17,730 nucleotides of DNA from CAYUNT01 sp964446285 (GCA_964446285.1 CAYUNT010000089.1:1-17730); one strand, 5' to 3'; positions 1 through 7,767 are shown, numbered from the stretch's first letter. Notes: generated from the sequence alone by a model not told the origin. Program-made: numbers and translations.

Positions 1-214
1 TCCCGGCGATGTTCGTTCCGCCGCGCGGGCGCAGATCGCGGTTGGGCCTGAAGAAGAGAACGCTATATCCTGCAATCCCTGCTAATAATAGAAGGTTTAC
101 GGAATTGTCCCGTGCGGCATCCTTGCCTGTGCTTGACTTGCCATGACGAAAACGTGAAGAGTTGTTATGCCTGAAATGAAAGGCGGCGGCATGGCTTAGT
201 GAGTTTTCAGACAT
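1..214 (-). CDS. possible small single-helix membrane protein, 5' part only
   Basis: On the minus strand an ATG at 214 opens a frame with no stop for 71 codons, running off the left edge. A second in-frame ATG lies at 223. The N-terminal 40 residues are polar and rich in Arg, His and Ser. They are followed by one hydrophobic segment (LLLLAGIAGYSVLFF, about residues 41-55) and then a basic stretch (RPNRDLRPRGG), as in a one-helix membrane protein with a positively charged flank. I recognise no family. The ribosome binding site is weak (GGGGA nine bases upstream of the ATG at 214). The plus strand is also open over 3-146 in one Arg-rich frame, so this may be chance. If real, it is divergent from the secreted-protein gene, with only about 34 bp between the starts. 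Confidence 0.3.
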   Translation of the reverse strand, partial: MSENSLSHAAAFHFRHNNSSRFRHGKSSTGKDAARDNSVNLLLLAGIAGYSVLFFRPNRDLRPRGGTNIAG

Positions 215-248
215 GCCGGGCATTCCCCAGGAGCGGGAGGCAAGCACG

Positions 249-2933
249 ATGGGAAGTGCATGGAGTGGCAGAAGGCCGGGCGTTTTTTTGCCACACGGGA
301 TTGCCAGCGTGGCGGGGACTAGGTGTTGTGCTCTGGCCCTTCTGGTTTTAACCCTGATCAGTCCCGGGCAAAGCGTTTGCGGGGCGGACCGCTCGGTTCA
401 GATGACGCTGCCCCCGCTGGGCACAAATCCAATCGCCAGCGCGGCGCTGCCGTATCAAGACCTCGATCACGACGGAACAATGGATTTCATGGCGTGGTCG
501 ATTCCGGGCCAGCCGGCGGTCCATTTTTATTCCGGCGCGACGGGCGCGCGGATTCGCTCGCTGCAAGGCAGCCTGGCCCAATTCGAGGCCCTGGCTGATT
601 TCACAGGCGATGGCTTCGACGATCCGCTGATTTGGCGAACGGATATTACCACTCCCTCGCTCTCGCTCTACTCGCCGCCCGAAGACCGCTTTGTCTATAC
701 CTTCCGCGCGCCCTGTCCGTCCGGATACGGCGTGTTTCAGGTCATTCCGGATCAGAATGGGGATCAGACGCCGGATTTCCTTATTTGCTACTCTTACGGC
801 GCGGCGCCCGATCAGCCTTACGGAAGCGGCGTCATTTACTTGTATTCAGGGGCGAGCGGCATCCTGCTCGAAGTGATGCATTCGCCCCAGCCCATCGCGA
901 GCGGGCAATTTGGCGACGGAATCAGCGCGATCGCGGATGTGGACGGCGATGGAACAGACGATCTTTTGATTCGCGAAAAGACAGATCCCTACGCGCCCGG
1001 ACTTCAAGGCTGGGTGGTTCACGAGTATTCGGGGCGCAACCTGAGCCTTGTCCGCACTTTGCCTTTTTCGCTGTTTTCCATTCCGGCGCGCGACGAAGAC
1101 ATGCTGCAATACGCCAAAGGACTGCCCGATCTGAACGGCGATTCCGTCGGCGATTTTTGCGTGGCATGCGCGCGAATCTCAGAGGGTTCCTTCCCCAGCC
1201 TGCTGACTTTCCTTTCCGGCGCGAATGGGGCGCGTCTTGGCCAGATTGGCTCGCTCGAAAGCGGACAGTATTGCCATACAATCGAGGCAATTCCCGACTT
1301 GAACGAAGATGGCGTTCCTGAACTGGCGTTGATGTCCGCCAATACGTTCACGGTGGACCGTCCGCAAAACTGGGACAGCAGGTTGTATTCGGGCAAGACC
1401 CTGGCATTTATGTATAATCTGGCAGGGTATGGGACCGGCGACAGCCAGAGCGCGTATTTTGGCTGGCTTTGCACAATGCCCGATGAAAACCATGACGGGC
1501 GCGAGGAAGTCCTGGTTGCGCTGCTAAAAAGGCCCAGCGTGGAATGGAACCTCACGGCGGATATTTATTATCTGCGCCCCCGGGTGTATTTGCCGCGAAC
1601 CTTGGTGGATTTCGGCCTGCGCGATCCCGATCATGGCCGCTCGCACACCGAAAATGTGGAACTATGGAATCAGTCTTCCACACCGCTTGTGTTCACGGGA
1701 AGCGGCGTGACTTTGTCGGGTCCCAATGCCTCCGAATTTATTCTTTTTTCGCCGAATTTATCACCATTCGCCGGTCCGGCGCAATTGCTGCCCAATGGCG
1801 GCTCCTATGGAATACGAAGTTTTCAAACCGTCTTCGACCCTGTGAGCGCGGGGCAAAAAAGCGCTCTGCTGACCATTACGACCAACGATCCCACCTCGCC
1901 GGTGCTGCAGGTGGCGCTGGCGGGAACCGCGAAGGAAATCGCCGTGCCGCGGCGAAGCATCTATGTGTCGGGAGGAGGCGCGATCTTTGAGGTGGATGTG
2001 GAAACCGGGGCGCGGCGTTTGCTCAGCGGATTCCACGCCGCAACCGGTCCGATGCAGGACGGCTTGATGGCCATCCTGCCCATCAGTAAAACACAAATGC
2101 TCGCGACCACGCACAATTACGCCAGCGCCTATTCGGAATTTGTTGTGAGCAACGTTCTCCTTTATGTCGATCGTGAGTCGGGCAACCGGACGCTTCATCC
2201 GCTGCTTAACGAATTTGTAGCTCAGGCCTTTAAGGGATCAGATTCCCATTTTGCGGGCATGGCGCGTGATTCGAAGCAGAGAGTCTGGATCGCCAACTAC
2301 CAGACTGTCGCCAGCCTGGGCAATGCCTCGCGGATTCTGCGGCTGGACACCTTGAATGCCACAACCCCCACGCTTGTTTCCTCCGCGGCGCAACACGCCG
2401 GAAGCGGCCCTGGTTTCGGGTATCCGGCCGATTTGGATTTTACGACGTCCGGCACGCTGATTGTCACCGACACCGACCTGGGGCTGTTTCGCGTAAATCC
2501 GGTCACGGGGGATCGCGAGTTGTTTTCGCCGCGCAATCTGGCGGAGGGCTTGGCCGGGGCGGTTCCCAAATCCGCCACCGTCAGCCGCAAGGATGTTATT
2601 TATGTAGTCCGGGCGGGCGCGGCGGCCGTGTATGAGGTCAGCTACTCTACCGGAATGCTGTCGGTGGTCAGCGGTCTTGGGCGCGGGACGGGCGTCGAGT
2701 TTTCCCGCCCCGATGCCATTGGAATCGACCCATTCGATCAAACTCTGGTGGTCTTTGACGGTGGGCTGGGCGCTCTTTTGCGCGTGAATCCGGAAACGGG
2801 CGATCGCACAGTGATTTCAGGCGGAGAATCTCCCTGGGGAAAAGGCGAAGGAGTGGCTTTGCCGTCTTATGGAGAATACTTGTCGGTCGATTTCTTCGGC
2901 TTATATAACGGCAGGGGAATGACCATTTATTAG
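249..2933 (+). CDS. secreted FG-GAP/VCBS-like calcium-loop protein with Ig-like and second propeller domains
   Basis: The start at 249 is preferred over the ATG at 213 because GGGAGG (235-240) sits eight bases upstream and the protein then opens with a signal peptide (hydrophobic core ALALLVLTLI, likely cleavage near CGA-DR). The mature N-terminal half has seven DxDxDG-type loops, such as DLDHDGTMDF, DVDGDGTDDL and DLNGDSVGDF. They are typical of FG-GAP/VCBS repeats that fold as an integrin-like seven-bladed propeller and bind calcium. A middle segment starting near LPRTLVDFG and ending ALAGTAKE resembles the ASH/choice-of-anchor-D type beta sandwich. The last 270 residues carry about six repeats ending in RVNPxTGDR-like motifs, suggesting an NHL/SMP-30-like second propeller. 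There is no C-terminal anchor or sorting signal. Function is unknown; an extracellular or cell-surface binding role is likely. It is convergent with the ABC ATPase gene and shows no operon partner. Confidence 0.85.
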   Translation: MGSAWSGRRPGVFLPHGIASVAGTRCCALALLVLTLISPGQSVCGADRSVQMTLPPLGTNPIASAALPYQDLDHDGTMDFMAWSIPGQPAVHFYSGATGARIRSLQGSLAQFEALADFTGDGFDDPLIWRTDITTPSLSLYSPPEDRFVYTFRAPCPSGYGVFQVIPDQNGDQTPDFLICYSYGAAPDQPYGSGVIYLYSGASGILLEVMHSPQPIASGQFGDGISAIADVDGDGTDDLLIREKTDPYAPGLQGWVVHEYSGRNLSLVRTLPFSLFSIPARDEDMLQYAKGLPDLNGDSVGDFCVACARISEGSFPSLLTFLSGANGARLGQIGSLESGQYCHTIEAIPDLNEDGVPELALMSANTFTVDRPQNWDSRLYSGKTLAFMYNLAGYGTGDSQSAYFGWLCTMPDENHDGREEVLVALLKRPSVEWNLTADIYYLRPRVYLPRTLVDFGLRDPDHGRSHTENVELWNQSSTPLVFTGSGVTLSGPNASEFILFSPNLSPFAGPAQLLPNGGSYGIRSFQTVFDPVSAGQKSALLTITTNDPTSPVLQVALAGTAKEIAVPRRSIYVSGGGAIFEVDVETGARRLLSGFHAATGPMQDGLMAILPISKTQMLATTHNYASAYSEFVVSNVLLYVDRESGNRTLHPLLNEFVAQAFKGSDSHFAGMARDSKQRVWIANYQTVASLGNASRILRLDTLNATTPTLVSSAAQHAGSGPGFGYPADLDFTTSGTLIVTDTDLGLFRVNPVTGDRELFSPRNLAEGLAGAVPKSATVSRKDVIYVVRAGAAAVYEVSYSTGMLSVVSGLGRGTGVEFSRPDAIGIDPFDQTLVVFDGGLGALLRVNPETGDRTVISGGESPWGKGEGVALPSYGEYLSVDFFGLYNGRGMTIY

Positions 2934-3001
2934 GCGGGGCCAGGCGGGGTATATTGGAGCAGGACACCCAGCCGAATTTTTGCCTGGCGCATCGAAAGCG
3001 C

Positions 3002-3073
3002 GGGATGAAAGGGACCAATGGGACCAATGGGACGTATGAGACCTATGGGACCTGTTGGACATGTGGGACTTGT
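3002..3073. repeat. 9-bp tandem array, GGGACCWAT-like
   Basis: Eight consecutive 9-mers are in phase: GGGATGAAA, GGGACCAAT twice, GGGACGTAT, GAGACCTAT, GGGACCTGT, TGGACATGT and GGGACTTGT. The units diverge progressively from a GGGACC core. The array lies between two convergent genes and has no credible coding role; the frame that reads through it gives a low-complexity GTNGTNGTY-like peptide. Confidence 0.85.
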
Positions 3074-3106
3074 CTAATTTGGGAAACGCATGGAATTTGT
3101 ATTTAC

Positions 3107-3210
3107 TGTCCACTGCCCACTGTTCACTCCCCTCTTCTTCACTCACAACTCACAACCCACAACTCACAACTCACAACCCACAACTCACAACCCACAACTC
3201 ACAGCCCACA
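3107..3210. repeat. two 7-bp tandem arrays (TGYYCAC x3, then ACYCACA x10)
   Basis: Three 7-mers (TGTCCAC, TGCCCAC, TGTTCAC) occupy 3107-3127. After a 13-base C/T-rich spacer, ten in-phase copies of ACYCACA run from 3141 to 3210; the last is GCCCACA. Position three alternates between T and C without strict order. The complementary strand is G/T-rich (TGTGRGT). The array ends 21 bases before the stop codon of the minus-strand ABC ATPase gene, and only one strand carries a gene on each side. Confidence 0.88.
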
Positions 3211-3231
3211 ACACATTCTCATCAATGACTA

Positions 3232-4725
3232 TTATTCACTATTGACCATCTCCCACTTGATCGGCCCCAGGTAAAGCAAGTGGTCGTAAGGCAAATACAA
3301 GCGTTTTTCCGGGCTTTCCTTGGCCCATTGCTCTTCCATTGCCCTGGACCCGTCAATCAACTGAATCGGATCAATTTCAACAGGGAGCGTAGGCGGTGAA
3401 CCAGAAAGTGAATGGTCGGGCCGGGCCGGATCAACCAAAGCCGCCGTAAAGCGCAGCCGCCGGATGATCCATTGAACCGGATCCCATCGCAGCCGCCAGC
3501 GAACCGTTTTGCCCGGCGCAAGCGGTCCGCACGGGCGCGAAAGATAATCCGCCGCCACGCGTCCATAATCTGTCCAAACAATGACCCGCAAGGCAGCGCA
3601 AGGCAGCGGGGCAGTGATGCGGGCTGACGCATCGAGAATCAGCGTCTGGCCTGTTTGTATCCGCGCAACAGGATGCCCTTCGCCATCCAGGAGGCGCGTC
3701 TCGACGATTTCCGCGCACTTCCCGGCCGTTTCTCCCGGCGCCTCATTTTCTTTATGGGTTGCGCCGTCCAGCAAAACGGCATCCTGCGCCTCATCTAGTT
3801 CCGCATTCGCCGCACCGGCGTTTTCCGGCGCTGGAATGTCAGCGCTGGCATCCTGGGATGCCCTGCTCAGGGCGCTGAAGAGGATATGCCCCGGGAACAG
3901 GCATCGGCGGATTTTCTCGCGTTCGTAGAGACGGCGCACCTCGACGGGATCGCCTTCCATCCGGATGCGTCCGCGATCCAGCCAGATCATGCGAGTGCAC
4001 AGGGAAATCGCCATGTCGAGATCGTGTGTAACCAGGATCACCGTCAGGCCCGAGGTGATCATGGCGCTCAGTTTGCTCAGCACCTTTTGGCGGAATTCGC
4101 CGTCGCCGACCGAAAGCACCTCATCCACCAGGGCGATTTCGGGATCGAGGTGCAGAGCCACGCTGCATCCGAGCCGCGCCACCATGCCGCTCGAATAATG
4201 CTTGATGGGTTCGTAGAGGAAGCCGCTCAGGCCGGAGAATTCAATGATGGAGCCAAGCCGCTGCAACACCTCTTCACGCCCGAGGCCAAGAATGGCCGCG
4301 TAATGAAAGATATTTTCCATGCCGTTGAGTTCGGGATGAAAGCCAACCCCGAGTTCGAGGAGCGATGCCAGGCGCCCCCGCGTCCAGGCGCGTCCGCGCG
4401 TGGGCGGGCTGATGCCGGCCAGGACTCGCAAAAGCGTGGATTTGCCCGCGCCATTGGAGCCGATGATTGCGACGATCTCTCCGCGGCGGATTTCGAGCGA
4501 TACGTCGCGCAGGGCGTAGAACGACCGCTGGCGCAGATGTTCAAACAGTTTATTGAAGGCCCACAGTCCAAGCCGTGGTGTGCTTCGCGTCTGAATTTGG
4601 AATTTTTTGGTAACATGCTCCAGCGAGGCGACAACTTCTCCTGCTTCTTTTGCGCCCGAAATGCGCGTGGAGCCGTGGGGTTGAGGAGATGCGCCGGCAG
4701 GGGCGGATGGGGGTGAAGATGGCAT
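3232..4725 (-). CDS. ABC transporter ATP-binding protein, polysaccharide export (Wzt/TagH type)
   Basis: The protein has 497 residues. After a low-complexity Pro/Ser/Ala start, the nucleotide-binding domain has a Walker A GSNGAGKST (about 89-97), the signature YSSGM (177-181) in the form typical of polysaccharide and teichoic-acid exporters, a Walker B ending ALVDE (198-202), and the switch His in LVTHD (234). Residues from about 330 to the end form a separate beta-rich region resembling the Wzt C-terminal domain, which in known members recognises the capped end of the O-antigen. The predicted role is to energise export of a lipid-linked glycan across the inner membrane with an ABC-2 permease. 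No permease or glycosyltransferase is adjacent: upstream is a 423-bp spacer and a divergent gene, downstream a repeat-filled spacer. The start ATG has no clear Shine-Dalgarno sequence, so the N-terminus is uncertain. Confidence 0.93.
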   Translation of the reverse strand: MPSSPPSAPAGASPQPHGSTRISGAKEAGEVVASLEHVTKKFQIQTRSTPRLGLWAFNKLFEHLRQRSFYALRDVSLEIRRGEIVAIIGSNGAGKSTLLRVLAGISPPTRGRAWTRGRLASLLELGVGFHPELNGMENIFHYAAILGLGREEVLQRLGSIIEFSGLSGFLYEPIKHYSSGMVARLGCSVALHLDPEIALVDEVLSVGDGEFRQKVLSKLSAMITSGLTVILVTHDLDMAISLCTRMIWLDRGRIRMEGDPVEVRRLYEREKIRRCLFPGHILFSALSRASQDASADIPAPENAGAANAELDEAQDAVLLDGATHKENEAPGETAGKCAEIVETRLLDGEGHPVARIQTGQTLILDASARITAPLPCAALRVIVWTDYGRVAADYLSRPCGPLAPGKTVRWRLRWDPVQWIIRRLRFTAALVDPARPDHSLSGSPPTLPVEIDPIQLIDGSRAMEEQWAKESPEKRLYLPYDHLLYLGPIKWEMVNSE

Positions 4726-5148
4726 TGTGAATTGGGTCGCGCTGGCGCTGGGATTCAGTTTGCGTTAGCCGGGCCATCTATGTTTCCATTCCTCTGTGGC
4801 CCTTGTCCTCCATGTCCACTCCATGAGAGGATAGAAACCAAGGAAAATCGCGCGAGAGGCACGAAAAACGGGCTGGGAAAAGGCAAGATTTGGCCGCGAT
4901 CTTCCTCTTCCGGCAAAATGGCGTTGACTTCCCTGGGGTCCACCCTTTTGCATGTTTGTGTGAGAGATTTCTGGCGGTTGGCTCTCCCTGTTTGCGGCTG
5001 GCGGATTCGATTCCCGTTCTTGGTTATGCGGTGTGATTTTCCGGAGAGCAAAAATCCGCGCATTCTCGTCCGGTCGGGTGACGAAGAGTTCTGAACGAGG
5101 CTGCCCCTGTAGGGGCTTTAGTCCTGCGAATCAGGAACGAGGTCGCTG
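4726..5148. other. divergent intergenic region without a credible gene
   Basis: This spacer separates the minus-strand ATPase gene from the plus-strand pilM-like gene and should hold promoters for both. Short open frames exist on both strands, but they lack ribosome binding sites and recognisable protein character. A TTGACT hexamer at 4923-4928 has no convincing -10 partner 16-18 bases downstream, so I do not call a promoter. Near 5037-5058 there is a weak inverted repeat (GATTTT/AAAATC). The right end holds two clear hairpins, listed separately. Confidence 0.6.
5103..5136. repeat. REP-like pair of hairpins upstream of the pilM-like gene
   Basis: Two perfect palindromes stand in tandem: GCCCC-tgta-GGGGC (5103-5116) and TCCTG-cgaat-CAGGA (5122-5136). 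The second shares the core CCTGCGAWTC with the hairpin at 7675-7688, suggesting a dispersed family rather than gene-specific control. It ends 18 bases before the ATG at 5155 and overlaps the region just 5' of the GAGG ribosome-binding candidate (5139-5142), so it may lie in the 5' leader of the mRNA. Confidence 0.55.
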
Positions 5149-5154
5149 TTGGTC

Positions 5155-7125
5155 ATGGCAAAGCGAAAGCGCTGTCTGGGGGTTGATTTAGGCAGCCAGT
5201 CCATTAAAGTCGCCGAAGTGGTAATGGACCGGGATGCCGTGCGGATTCACCGCCTTGTTCAATCCACTATTGAAGTGGAGCCTGGCGCCACTCCGGCTCA
5301 GCGCCAGGAAGCCACGGCCAAGGCATTGCGCGCCCTGCTTCGCTCCAACCGAATCAAGACGCGCGAAGCGGTGTTTGCGCTTCCCGGGCAAGTGGCTTTT
5401 GTCCGCCGATTCCGTCTTCCGGCAACGACCCCGGAGCGTCTTGAGCGCATTATTCGTTACGAAGCGCGCCAGCAAATCCCGTTCCCCCTCGAACGAACCC
5501 ATTTGGAATTCCAGTCGCATCCTCTGCCGGAATCTGGCGAGGTGGAGGTCATTTTGGTCGCGGTTCGCCGGGACCATATTCAGGATTTTATGTCTATGGT
5601 GGACCGCACGGGTCTCAGCCCCCTGGCTGTCGCCATAGGTCCATTTGCCCTTTATAACTTTTTTGCGTCTCAGATAAAGCCTCCCGAGGGGCTTGCCGCC
5701 GGAGATAAAAAAGGCGGAAATGGCTCCAAGCCCGGCGCGTCCAAGAAGAAATTCTCGCTAAACGTTTCGCTCGGGAAGAAGTTGAAGAAGGGCGCCAAGC
5801 CGGAATCCGAGGAAAATACGGAAGCAGAAAAACCGGCCGGAGAATCCGTCCCGGTCATGGAAGAAGTGAAAGCGTTTGTCCATGTGGGAGCGGCGGTTGT
5901 GGAATTGGCCATCGCTCGCCAAGGCAAGCTGATTTCGCTTGGATTCACGCGCACGGTTCCGACCGCCGGAAACGAGCTCACCCGTTCGATACAAGAAAAA
6001 TGCCACCTTCCCAGTTTTGAGGAAGCGGAAAAGGTCAAACGCAACAATGCGCGCCTGATGACCTTTGATGTGGACCCCGAGACGATGGGCGAGGATTACA
6101 ATGCGGTCGCCTGCCAGGCGGCAACGTCCATGACGGACCGGCTGGTGGCGGACCTGCGCCGTTCGCTCGACTTTTATATTTCGCAGCCCGACGGCATGGC
6201 CGTGGACTCAATTGTCGTGTCCGGCGGCCAGGCGACAATGGAAGGTTTCCCGGCCTACATCGAAGAGAAACTGGGCTTGTCGGTCAGCCGTCTTGAGGAT
6301 TTGGCGTGCAAATGGATGATCGTGGCGCCAACGGCGGCGGAGAGCGGTGAAAAGCCCAACCTGACTGCCTATCCCATTGCGCTGGGACTGGCATTCCAGG
6401 GGTTAGGCATTGCGGCGATCGACATCGACTTCCTTCCGCGCGAGAAGAAGGTCCTCCGTGACTTTCCTTACCGCCGCGCGGGGGTTATGCTGGGAATTCT
6501 GGCTGGTATTGTGGTATTTGCCTCGCAGGCAGGCGGGCATTATATGACTCTTTATCAGCAGCAGCGCGCTTCGATTGAAGACGTGTTCCTCAGCCGCAAA
6601 CAACAAGACGAAGAAGCCGCGAAGGCAGACACCAGCCGCAAAGAGGTGGCGAATTATTTTGACAATCTTGCGCCGGCGCTGGGAACGCGAACCTTCTGGC
6701 TGAAATTCCTGGCGCTTGTGCAGGAAGTCAAACCCGCGGAAGCCCTGATCGACACAATTGTCATGGACGAGGACGGTTCAGTTCTGCTTGTTGGAATTGC
6801 GGAGCGCGAAAACACGGCCGCGGACTTCCAAAGCCGCCTGAAAGACGCCGTGAAGGAACCTGTGAAGGAACCCCGCCTGGAAGATGTGTTCAAAACAAGC
6901 TATGTAGGGTTTGATCAGCAGGTTTATAAGTTTATCATTCGCCTTCAGATTAAAGACAAGGATCGGAAAAATCGCATGACATTGGCCAATCCCAAGCCCG
7001 AAGATCAGCAAGGCGGCCGGGGCAGCGCGCAACGCCGTCCGAACGCCGGGCCGGAGTCTGGCCCTGTTCCTGGCGTGGCGCCCCCGGGCGGACGCGTCAA
7101 TCCTTATCAGGCCTCGTTCAAGTGA
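5155..7125 (+). CDS. pilM: PilM-PilN fusion (GspL-like) inner-membrane assembly protein of a type IV pilus/type II secretion-like system
   Basis: Residues 1 to about 425 are an actin-like PilM domain: the N-terminal phosphate loop region GVDLGSQSIKVAEV, the PilM-typical segment RYEARQQIPFPLE, and the adenosine-side glycine motif VVSGGQATMEGFPAY. A Lys/Glu-rich insertion of about 60 residues (about 182-240) interrupts this domain. A PilN-like part follows: a short motif IDIDFLPREKK, one membrane helix (about 442-462), a charged helical stretch and a region resembling the PilN/GspL periplasmic ferredoxin-like fold, then a Pro/Gly-rich tail. In type IV pili, PilM is cytoplasmic and grips the N-terminus of membrane-bound PilN; in type II secretion both parts are one protein, GspL, so this gene has the GspL layout. 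At 656 residues it is longer than usual for either. The ATG at 5155 is chosen; a TTG at 5149 is six bases from GAGG and is possible. It heads a four-gene cluster. Confidence 0.9.
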   Translation: MAKRKRCLGVDLGSQSIKVAEVVMDRDAVRIHRLVQSTIEVEPGATPAQRQEATAKALRALLRSNRIKTREAVFALPGQVAFVRRFRLPATTPERLERIIRYEARQQIPFPLERTHLEFQSHPLPESGEVEVILVAVRRDHIQDFMSMVDRTGLSPLAVAIGPFALYNFFASQIKPPEGLAAGDKKGGNGSKPGASKKKFSLNVSLGKKLKKGAKPESEENTEAEKPAGESVPVMEEVKAFVHVGAAVVELAIARQGKLISLGFTRTVPTAGNELTRSIQEKCHLPSFEEAEKVKRNNARLMTFDVDPETMGEDYNAVACQAATSMTDRLVADLRRSLDFYISQPDGMAVDSIVVSGGQATMEGFPAYIEEKLGLSVSRLEDLACKWMIVAPTAAESGEKPNLTAYPIALGLAFQGLGIAAIDIDFLPREKKVLRDFPYRRAGVMLGILAGIVVFASQAGGHYMTLYQQQRASIEDVFLSRKQQDEEAAKADTSRKEVANYFDNLAPALGTRTFWLKFLALVQEVKPAEALIDTIVMDEDGSVLLVGIAERENTAADFQSRLKDAVKEPVKEPRLEDVFKTSYVGFDQQVYKFIIRLQIKDKDRKNRMTLANPKPEDQQGGRGSAQRRPNAGPESGPVPGVAPPGGRVNPYQASFK

Positions 7126-7169
7126 CCTCTTTGTTCTGTGCGTGATTGTTATTATCTTTTGCGATCCTC

Positions 7170-7174
7170 AGGAG
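7170..7174 (+). promoter_or_regulatory. ribosome binding site that decides a TTG start
   Basis: AGGAG lies seven bases upstream of TTG at 7182. No ATG in this frame has comparable support: the first downstream ATG (7194) lacks a properly spaced site, and upstream start codons have none. Confidence 0.7.
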
Positions 7175-7181
7175 TCGCGCC

Positions 7182-7673
7182 TTGAAAGAGCAGATGCAGC
7201 AAATTGGCCGGGTCTTACTCTCTCATGCCGACTTGACGGCCACGGGCGTGCTTTTTGTTATGCTCCTTATCATTGGGGGGCTGTATTTTAAGGAGCAGGC
7301 AAAACAGCCCGAGGAACTTCCGCCGCCGCCGGTGCGCAACCTCGAAGCCCGTCTGCCCAATGATGCTTACAACAAGGTGATGAACCTCTTTGTCAATGTG
7401 CAGGGCGACATCACGAAAGACCCGGAACTTCGCCGTCTGACCGAGTTCAATATGTTCGACCTTAAATCCGTTCAGGCGGAAGAAAAAATCGAAGCCCAGC
7501 TGGATGAGCAGGTGGAGCAGGCCAACCGGCTTATCAACGCGGGCAAGAACGAGGAAGCCCTGAAAATCCTGGATTCGGTGTTGAGCCGGCGCCCCCGGCA
7601 TGTTCGGGCGCTTGATCTTAAAAATCAGCTGCTCCCGGCCCCGTCTCCCACTCCAACTCCAGGAACACCGTAA
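7182..7673 (+). CDS. small single-pass inner-membrane protein with TPR-like tail, PilO/GspM/GspC position
   Basis: The product has 163 residues if read from TTG 7182, which has an excellent AGGAG site. About 17 cytoplasmic residues precede one membrane helix (about 18-37, core TGVLFVMLLIIGGLYF). Next come a Pro-rich stretch (EELPPPPVRN) and a helical periplasmic region with one TPR-like hairpin (about 107-145, INAGKNEEALKILDSVLSRR), ending in a Pro/Thr tail. I recognise no named family by sequence. Its place 56 bp after the PilM-PilN fusion and before the secretin genes matches PilO/PilP or GspM/GspC, which bridge the inner-membrane platform to the secretin. That role is inferred from order and topology only. 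It is co-directional with its neighbours and likely co-transcribed. Confidence 0.8.
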   Translation: MKEQMQQIGRVLLSHADLTATGVLFVMLLIIGGLYFKEQAKQPEELPPPPVRNLEARLPNDAYNKVMNLFVNVQGDITKDPELRRLTEFNMFDLKSVQAEEKIEAQLDEQVEQANRLINAGKNEEALKILDSVLSRRPRHVRALDLKNQLLPAPSPTPTPGTP

Positions 7674-7761
7674 CCCTGCGATTCGGGGTTGCCAACCCCA
7701 TCCCTCTTTGGGTAGAAGTTACAGCGGCATCAGTTGACTTCCCCTCTAAAGGAGTCAAAAG
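7674..7761. repeat. cluster of REP-like hairpins between cluster genes
   Basis: The 94-bp spacer holds three inverted repeats. CCCTGCGATTCGGGG (7674-7688) resembles the second hairpin at 5122-5136. It overlaps GGGGTT-gcc-AACCCC (7685-7699), a perfect 6-bp stem. Further on, TTGACT-t-CC/GGAGTCAA (7734-7758) forms an 8-bp stem with one bulged base. The right end CTCTAAAGGAGTCAAAAG nearly matches CTCTGAAGGAGCAAAAG at 17714-17730. No T-run follows, so these look like repeat elements rather than intrinsic terminators, though partial attenuation is possible. Confidence 0.5.
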
Positions 7762-7767
7762 AGTTAG

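Noticed and set aside
3002..3210. CRISPR array
   Set aside because: Units are 7 and 9 bp in direct tandem with no spacers.
2954..3274. 106-codon open frame across the 7-bp and 9-bp arrays
   Set aside because: Its product is only the translation of the tandem repeats, it overlaps the end of the ATPase gene and it has no ribosome binding site.
3886..4716. 276-codon open frame on the plus strand
   Set aside because: It is antisense to the ABC ATPase, which has all catalytic motifs; the antisense product is His/Ala-rich without domains.
4923..4952. Sigma-70 promoter from TTGACT upstream of the pilM-like gene
   Set aside because: No -10 hexamer close to TATAAT occurs 16-18 bases downstream.
7685..7699. 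Intrinsic terminator after the small membrane-protein gene
   Set aside because: The stem is perfect but is followed by ATCCCTCTTTGGG, not a T-run, and the downstream gene appears to belong to the same cluster.
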